Notes under the pieces: generated by a model
What the model was told of the DNA's origin: nothing
The model's input: the letters and a program-made list of their open reading frames with translations, nothing else
The model's database searches: none
From: Pratylenchus scribneri
Lineage: Eukaryota; Nematoda; Chromadorea; Rhabditida; Pratylenchidae
DNA: 64,000 nt
Assembly (NCBI GenBank): GCA_030063045.1
Contig: JAQSEB010000041.1
Coordinates: 434,001 to 498,000 of the forward strand
Reading direction: 5' to 3'
In this document: positions 58,343-64,000 of the stretch, in pieces
Position numbering within the stretch: the first letter of the stretch is position 1
Layout of the letters: each line of letters starts with the position of its first letter
Translations under genes and position numbers: made by a program

Positions 58343-61300
58343 TCATCTCACAGTTTGTGTTGTAGCATTCAAATATTTTGGCGTCTTCGTTTGTGCATTC
58401 GTCTGGGACCATTTTCCCATTTGTTGATAAAGCATCAAAAGGGAGGATTTCACGGATCTATCAAATAAAGATAATAAAAAATTTAATATTAAATTGTAGA
58501 AAAAAGAAACATTGAAAATGTCGAAAATGAGTAAATACGGCCAAAATAATTATTAATGGTTTAAGATGGGTTTGTCCCAAAGATTCACAAACCAAATATA
58601 CCCAAAATTGGATAGAGGCTGGTCAAGACGCATTGAATGGTATATAATTTGGTTATGGTTTGGTCAACAAACAACAATTAAATGGCTTTAAACGGTTTAA
58701 ATCTCTTTTTGATTTTGAACGGTTTCGGTTTTGTTTTAGAAGAAGGAAACCGTTTTCATTTTACTGTAAATAGTCTAAAAATCGGTTTTGTTTTAAACCA
58801 TTTAAACCGGTTTTGGCTTTAAACCATTTAAACTGGTTATAGTTTTAATCGATTTAAACTGCATGGGATTTAGATTTATACCATTTAAACCGGTTTTAAT
58901 TTTAAACCATTTAAACCGGTTTTGGCTTTAAACCATTTAAACTGGTTATAGTTTTAATCGATTTAAACTGCATGGGATTTAGATTTATACCATTTAAACC
59001 GGTTTTAATTTTAAACCATTTAAACCTGTCTAGGTTTTAAACCATCTAAACCGGTTTTAGTTTTAATCCATCTAAACCGGTTTTAGTTTTACTCCATTTA
59101 AACCGGTTTCGCTTTAGACCGTTTAAATTGGGTTTTGTTTAATCCATCTAAATCATTTAAACCGGTTTTGGTTTTAAATACTTAAACCTATTTTGGTTTT
59201 GATATATCTTAAACGGTTTTGGTTTTGATCCATTTAAACCGTTTAAATCAGTTTTAACCAATTTTGGTTTTTGTTTCAAAACTAAGTTAGAATTGATTAA
59301 ACTCAAATCAAAATATGCGTGTAGAAGAGATCTATCGATTGGATATATAAGGAGGTTTATAGGTTATAGGTATAGTATAAATTTCTGAACCGTAAGTTTT
59401 TCGACATTTTTTTTCTACATTTTCTTAATCTACCTTGGCAAAATTATGTTGCTGACTAGGATTTCCACGGTTAAATCGTAAATTCCATTGAATAATTCCG
59501 GATAATTTAGCCACAAATATCGTTGACCATTCATACAAACGGACAAAATTCCTTCAAAAAATAATTAATTTATTAGGTAAATTCAAGGTTTTTCTACCTT
59601 GGATAGATTTGAGTAAAATGTTCGATTCATCCGCCATGTTTTCGCCATTTTCCGTAATTGATGATTGGGGTTGATCATTCTAAAAATTATTATAATTTTT
59701 AAGTAAAAAAAGAATTCTTTCAACCGGTAAAATTAAGTTCAATTTTTATTTAAATTTCAGAATTCTGCTTCTGCTGATTTATTTATACTGGCCATTTCTT
59801 TCGGAAAATATTGAAAATGGCGAAGTTTTAACGGTTCAATGATTTGTCCCATGTCCTAGACCCCTTAGGCCTCCTTACCCAAGCCCTTTACTCAATCAAT
59901 AGATCTGGTCAAGAAGCATCATTTGATAATGTTTTGGCTTGGGTTTAACCAATTCTAACTCAGTTGTGAACCCATGGCCGTCGCTAGGAATTTCTGACGG
60001 GGGGGGGGGTCTGACCAATAAAAATCTCCAAAAAAATTTTTTCCGCGCCAGTGGCGCGAAAAATTCAGTTTTATTTTTGATAATCTTCCGATATATATAA
60101 GGAAAAAATTGCGCCGCAGGCGAAAATTTTTCCGAAAATTACCTCTTAATTTAAAATTTACTTAAAAAATTGTCCCGCAGGGAAAAATTTTAGCCTAAAA
60201 TGGCCGCGCAGCGAAAAATTTTAATTTAAAATGTCTTTTCAATAGCAAATTTTTTCGAATTTGCTTATCGCAGCCGCCCCCGTCAGCCGGCCTAGCCTCC
60301 CCCTAGCGACGGCCATGTGTGAACCATTAAACCAAAAATCAAGATTGGTTTAAACCGTTTAAAATCAAAATGTGGTTTAACCCGTTTAAAACCCTTTAAT
60401 TGTTGACCAAACCATAATCAAATTATATACCATTCAATGCGTCTTCTTGACCAGCTCTATCCAATTTTGGGTATATTTGGTTTGTGAATGTGTGGGACAA
60501 ACCTTTCTTAAACCTATAATTATTTTGGCATTATGGACTGGCAAATTAAATAGTATCCAGTAATTTTTCTAACCAAATTAATTAAAATTTATATATAAAA
60601 CCTTCAATTGGGATTTCACAAATTCAATCCATCCCATAATTGTACTGTAGATTGTGAACAATATTAAATTGGAGCCCTCAATGGCTTTGTCAAAATTCCG
60701 TGGCCATCGATTGACCAAGAATTGGGCCAACACACTTGGAATTGATTCAAATTTTTCTTCCGCCTCTTGCCGTAGAAATTTTCCAACCAATTCAGTCAAA
60801 CATTCGGAAATGGCAATTTGAAAGTTTTCATATTCTAAAAATTAATATTGGAAATTGGTAAATTCCGGAATTTACTAGGTGAGATACTAGGCTAGAAAAT
60901 TTTTAAAATCTCGGATTTTAGGTCACCCAAAATTTGAGAACAGGCTCATTCGACTCGTCATGGCCGATTTAATTTATGAAATTTCAATTGTAGACCCGAA
61001 ATAACGCTTAGGTAAAAGTTAGTAAATCGAAACCGGTTCGGGTTTAAACCTTTAAAATCTCGGCCTTTAGGCAACCCAGAGCCTTGAGAATAGGCTCATT
61101 CGACTCGTCATGGTCGATTTAGTCTATGAAATTTTAATTTCAGACCCGAAATAACGTTTAGGTAAAAGTTAGTAAATCGAAACCGGTTCGGGTTTAAACA
61201 ACTGGTTCAACTTTTCAAAATAAGCTCAAATCGGTTTAAAATTGAAATTTCATAGACTAAATCGACTATTGCGAATCGAATGAGCCTATTTTCGAGTCTG

Positions 61301-62175
61301 TATTAAGTCTGGAAGCCGAGATTTCCAGAAATTTACTAGGCCAGCATCTATTAAGTTAAGGATTTACTAATTTCCAACTAAAATAAATCATTTTGAAATG
61401 AATACCAATTAATTCGGTGCAAATCTCCAACACAAAATACACATTCGTTTGTTCCACCGCCGATTGACACAACGTTTGGGCAATTTGTGCAAATTCTTCT
61501 TTTGTAAATTGATCAGCTTTTTGTCGAATTATTGGTTCTTTAAAAGATAAGAATTTTAAATTGGTTATTTTTAAAGAAAATAATTAAAATGGAGAACAAA
61601 ATAGAGAAGTTCAATGGTTTATTCTAGAACCCTAAACTCATAAATTTTTATAACCAATTGATAAATCAGGTCAAAAGACGCATCGTTTGATACTGGTTTG
61701 GGTTTAACCAATTCTAATTTAGTTTTGAACCATTAAACCAAAATGAGGTTTAAACCGTTTAAAACCCTTTAATTGTTGGCCAAACCATAACCAAATTATA
61801 TACCATTCAATGCGTCTTCTTGACCAGCTCTATCCAATTTTGGGTATATTTGGTTTGTGAATGTGCGGGACATACCCCATTGAACCGCTTTTTGTCCAAA
61901 TTAAATGCTATCCAAATTTTTAATAATTGAATGAATTTACTAATTTCAGCAAGTGAGATGGACGCATCCTCATTGGAAATTGAAATTTGTTCTAATGCAT
62001 CCAATAAAGTAATCTCTGATTCGGGGGCCACGGTTGTTCTGGCTTCTCGTTGTTTTCGATTTCTATTTGGAGAATTGCCCAGCGCCGATTGAATGGTGCC
62101 AAGGAATCGCTTGTCTCGATCTCTGTTTTGTGTTCCGGCGCCAGCGGGTTTTCTCGTTGGAGATTCTTTTGACAT
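58343..62175 (-). CDS. MIF4G-domain protein, unit 3 (diverged copy)
   Basis: Exons 61941-62175, 61406-61537, 60602-60834, 59598-59679, 59434-59551 and 58343-58457. Exon lengths match the other units except exon 4, which is 3 bp longer. Coding changes are few (LLDALEQ, SISLAEI), while introns differ strongly: intron 3 has a nested MITE in place of the tRNA-like sequences. Low coding against high intron change suggests the protein is under constraint. The exon-3 donor differs (AAG|gtttta) but is usable. Confidence 0.75.
58545..59395. repeat. Expanded AAACCGG-family repeat, unit 3
   Basis: Intron 5 of the MIF4G copy. Longer than in units 1-2, with a roughly 110-bp internal direct repeat (AACTGCATGGGATTTAGATT occurs twice, near 58856 and 58965) and more TTTAAACCGGTTTTGG units. 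Independent array growth since divergence. Confidence 0.8.
59820..60525. repeat. AAACCGG-family repeat interrupted by a MITE, unit 3
   Basis: Family ends CAATAGATCTGGTCAAGAAG and CCAATTTTGGGTATATTTGG flank a separate inserted element at 59973-60317. Confidence 0.72.
59973..60317. mobile_element. hAT-type MITE nested in a repeat, unit 3 only
   Basis: 345 bp, ends CATGGCCGTCGCTAGG and CCTAGCGACGGCCATG, flanked by the 8-bp direct repeat TGTGAACC (59965-59972, 60318-60325). The interior is GC-punctuated (GCGCCAGTGGCGCG) with a G run. Absent from units 1 and 2. Confidence 0.85.
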
Positions 62176-62351
62176 TTTTTTTCTGTTAAAAAACTGGCCT
62201 AAATCTATTAAGTGGTAAAAGAATGTATTTAAAAATATTCAAATCTGGTAAAATAATTTGATTTCCATGTTAAACACTTTTGAAAATGAAATAGACTTTT
62301 ATGAGAAATTTTATCAGGCAAAATAAAATAAGTGAAAACAAATGGGATCAT

Positions 62352-62836
62352 TAGGGACCGGATTTATATGATTTTAATTTTTTTACTGATTTTGATAGAC
62401 TTTTATGTCATTATATCGACATTTTTCGGTAATTTTTGCCCGTTTTCGAAAATATTTTGAAGCTATATTTTTTAAAATTTAGAAAAAAAAGTAAAATTTT
62501 TTAAGATTTTGACAATTTTTGAAAAAAAATGATGAAAAATTGATTAGCGAAATTATTTGGAAAAAAATATGAAAAACTAATTTTGGCAATTTTTGAATGA
62601 AAAATTAATTTTGGCAATTTTTGAAAGAAAAATAATGAAAAATTAATTTTGACAATTTTTGAAAAAAAAAATAATGAAAAAATAATTTTGGCAATTTTTG
62701 AAAGAAAAATTAATTTTGGCAATTTTTGAAAAAAAAAAAAAATAATGAAAAATGTTTTTGGAAACTTTTTAGAAAAATTTATTGATCTCTAAATGAAAAT
62801 TTTCATCTTGTTTTTCTCTATATAAATCCGATCCCT
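62352..62836. mobile_element. hAT-like MITE, unit 3
   Basis: Shorter version of 42891-43531, with fewer internal AATTAATTTTGGCAATTTTT units. Confidence 0.7.
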
Positions 62837-63217
62837 AGTGACCAAAAAATGTCCAAATGTAAGAAAAATATGTGAAAATATATAATGATATCAATATTGT
62901 GTGTCAAAAATAAGTCCATCCTGGGATATATTCGAATATTCATTAACCCGCCTCGTTGATTGGTTCAAGTGTAAATAAGAGTAAATATTTTTGAGCCTTC
63001 TTCCATTGTCCTTTATTTTTCGGTATTTTCTTATTGAAGTGTAAACTGAAAAGTGAAACCTGTGAATCATTCAAATCGAAGATTATCTGACCCGCGCATT
63101 TCGTACTAAATTATTCAGATTTAAATTCACAAATACATTAAAACAATTTACGGTGCAAAAGTAATCACCATTGGGGCCCTGTCCATCATTTGCGGTGATC
63201 TAATTTTGATAATCATT

Positions 63218-63684
63218 TTAATAATCTAGTCTAGTGAAAAAAAAAACCGTGAACATAATGCGACCCTGATCATCCAAAAGCAATCGTTGCATTTGACGAC
63301 GGCGCCCCGTCGAAGCAGCATTGACGACATGATCATTGACGAACTCAAAGAATGGCATGCTATGAAAAATAAAAAAAAAATTAATGATATTTTAAAAAAT
63401 GCAAACTCCAGTTGGGTAGCCGTCAAAATGTGATAAGGATTCGCAAAATTCGCTCCCCCAATGGTCAACTGAAAAATTAATGTATTCTATATGAGATAAA
63501 ATTATAAGTAAACAATAGTTATGCTGGCAGGTGGATTGCTATTCTCAAAGTAAACATCAATGAACTCATCCAAGACATCTCGAACTGTGCGTGTGTTTGA
63601 CCCATCGAAATGGACATCACTATTATCGCTTCTTGTCGGTGAACCGGTAGAATCAGCAGGAGCCTTATTGTTCCCAGAAGCCAT
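63218..63684 (-). CDS. Small protein of unknown function, unit 3
   Basis: Exons 63514-63684, 63407-63468 and 63218-63359, in the same frame as the unit 1 and 2 copies, with several amino-acid changes in exon 1 (GNNK, GSNTRTVRDV, VYFENSN). No lesion. Confidence 0.6.
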
Positions 63685-64000
63685 TATTATTGAATATAAA
63701 TTGGATTTATAAATGCTCTGTAAATTAGCAAATAATCATTAATCAGTCGTAAGAGGATGTATGTAATTAATAATAATAAGTATTAATCATTCATTAGGGA
63801 GCGCATTTTTAGGTTTTGTTGAGACCTATTTTTTGTTAGCATCATCAGATTTGATGTGAAAGTGCATAACTTTTTAAGCATTTTGTTTTTTTTTTGTTAC
63901 TTGCTTTAGCACTTATTTGTGGGAAAATTTCATTGTAAAAAATGGAATAAAAATCCAAAAATTATCAAAAATTTTTGGCAAATTTCACGAAAAAAAAACC

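Larger units (their letters stand above)
56949..64000. repeat. Tandem segmental duplication, unit 3 (cut by window end)
   Basis: Identical to unit 2 up to about 58.27 kb, then clearly more diverged (insertions, different intron repeats), but with the same genes. The window ends before its TLK exons. Confidence 0.95.

Overview
This is eukaryotic, AT-rich DNA with many short GT-AG introns. The genes recognised (an IA-2/phogrin pseudophosphatase of the ida-1 type, MATH-BTB genes, a CWF19L2 splicing factor, a PAN-domain gene nested inside an intron) and the dense load of small inverted-repeat transposons fit a nematode genome, probably a tylenchid such as a cyst nematode. The species assignment is inference. 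No bacterial, viral or CRISPR content was seen. All gene models were built by hand from splice sites, reading phase and family similarity.

Left part (1-17.4 kb): the 3' portion of ida-1 (325-4691, + strand, 11 exons), then two tandem MATH-BTB paralogues (5532-7747 and 11559-14103). The second paralogue arrived with a copy of the ida-1 3' flank (8985-9354). A BTB-BACK gene follows (16102-17440). Two inverted-repeat elements with 9-10 bp target-site duplications (9420-11342 and 14377-16006) look like Mutator-like elements; the first carries a SWIM/AT-hook transposase remnant on the minus strand.

Middle (17.8-28.4 kb): a ten-exon CWF19L2 gene. Its 5.4-kb intron 5 holds a minus-strand PAN-domain gene, and an intron of that gene contains a 24-bp minisatellite. 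From 28.4 to 32.0 kb I see no convincing gene, only duplicated blocks and repeats. A RING-finger gene (32012-38459) follows; its RING domain is split by an intron holding about 5 kb of the same 24-bp minisatellite, in the same orientation relative to the transcript.

Right part (38.2-64 kb): two complete units and one partial unit of a tandem duplication of about 9.1-9.6 kb. Each unit carries the last exon of the RING gene, a complete six-exon MIF4G-domain gene (minus), a small three-exon gene of unknown function (minus), the first four exons of a Tousled-like kinase (TLK) gene (plus), and a 19-bp minisatellite. The minisatellite leads directly into the RING last exon of the next unit. TLK exon 4 and the RING last exon have matching phase, so each junction could encode an in-frame TLK-N/RING-C chimera. 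TLK copy 1 has a nonsense codon; copy 2 is open. The middle unit looks like an unequal-crossover hybrid of the outer two. The kinase domain and third TLK copy would lie beyond 64 kb.

The most interesting structures are this chimera-generating array, the 19-bp monomer that itself resembles a nematode 3' splice site, and the 24-bp minisatellite found in the sense orientation in introns of two unrelated genes.
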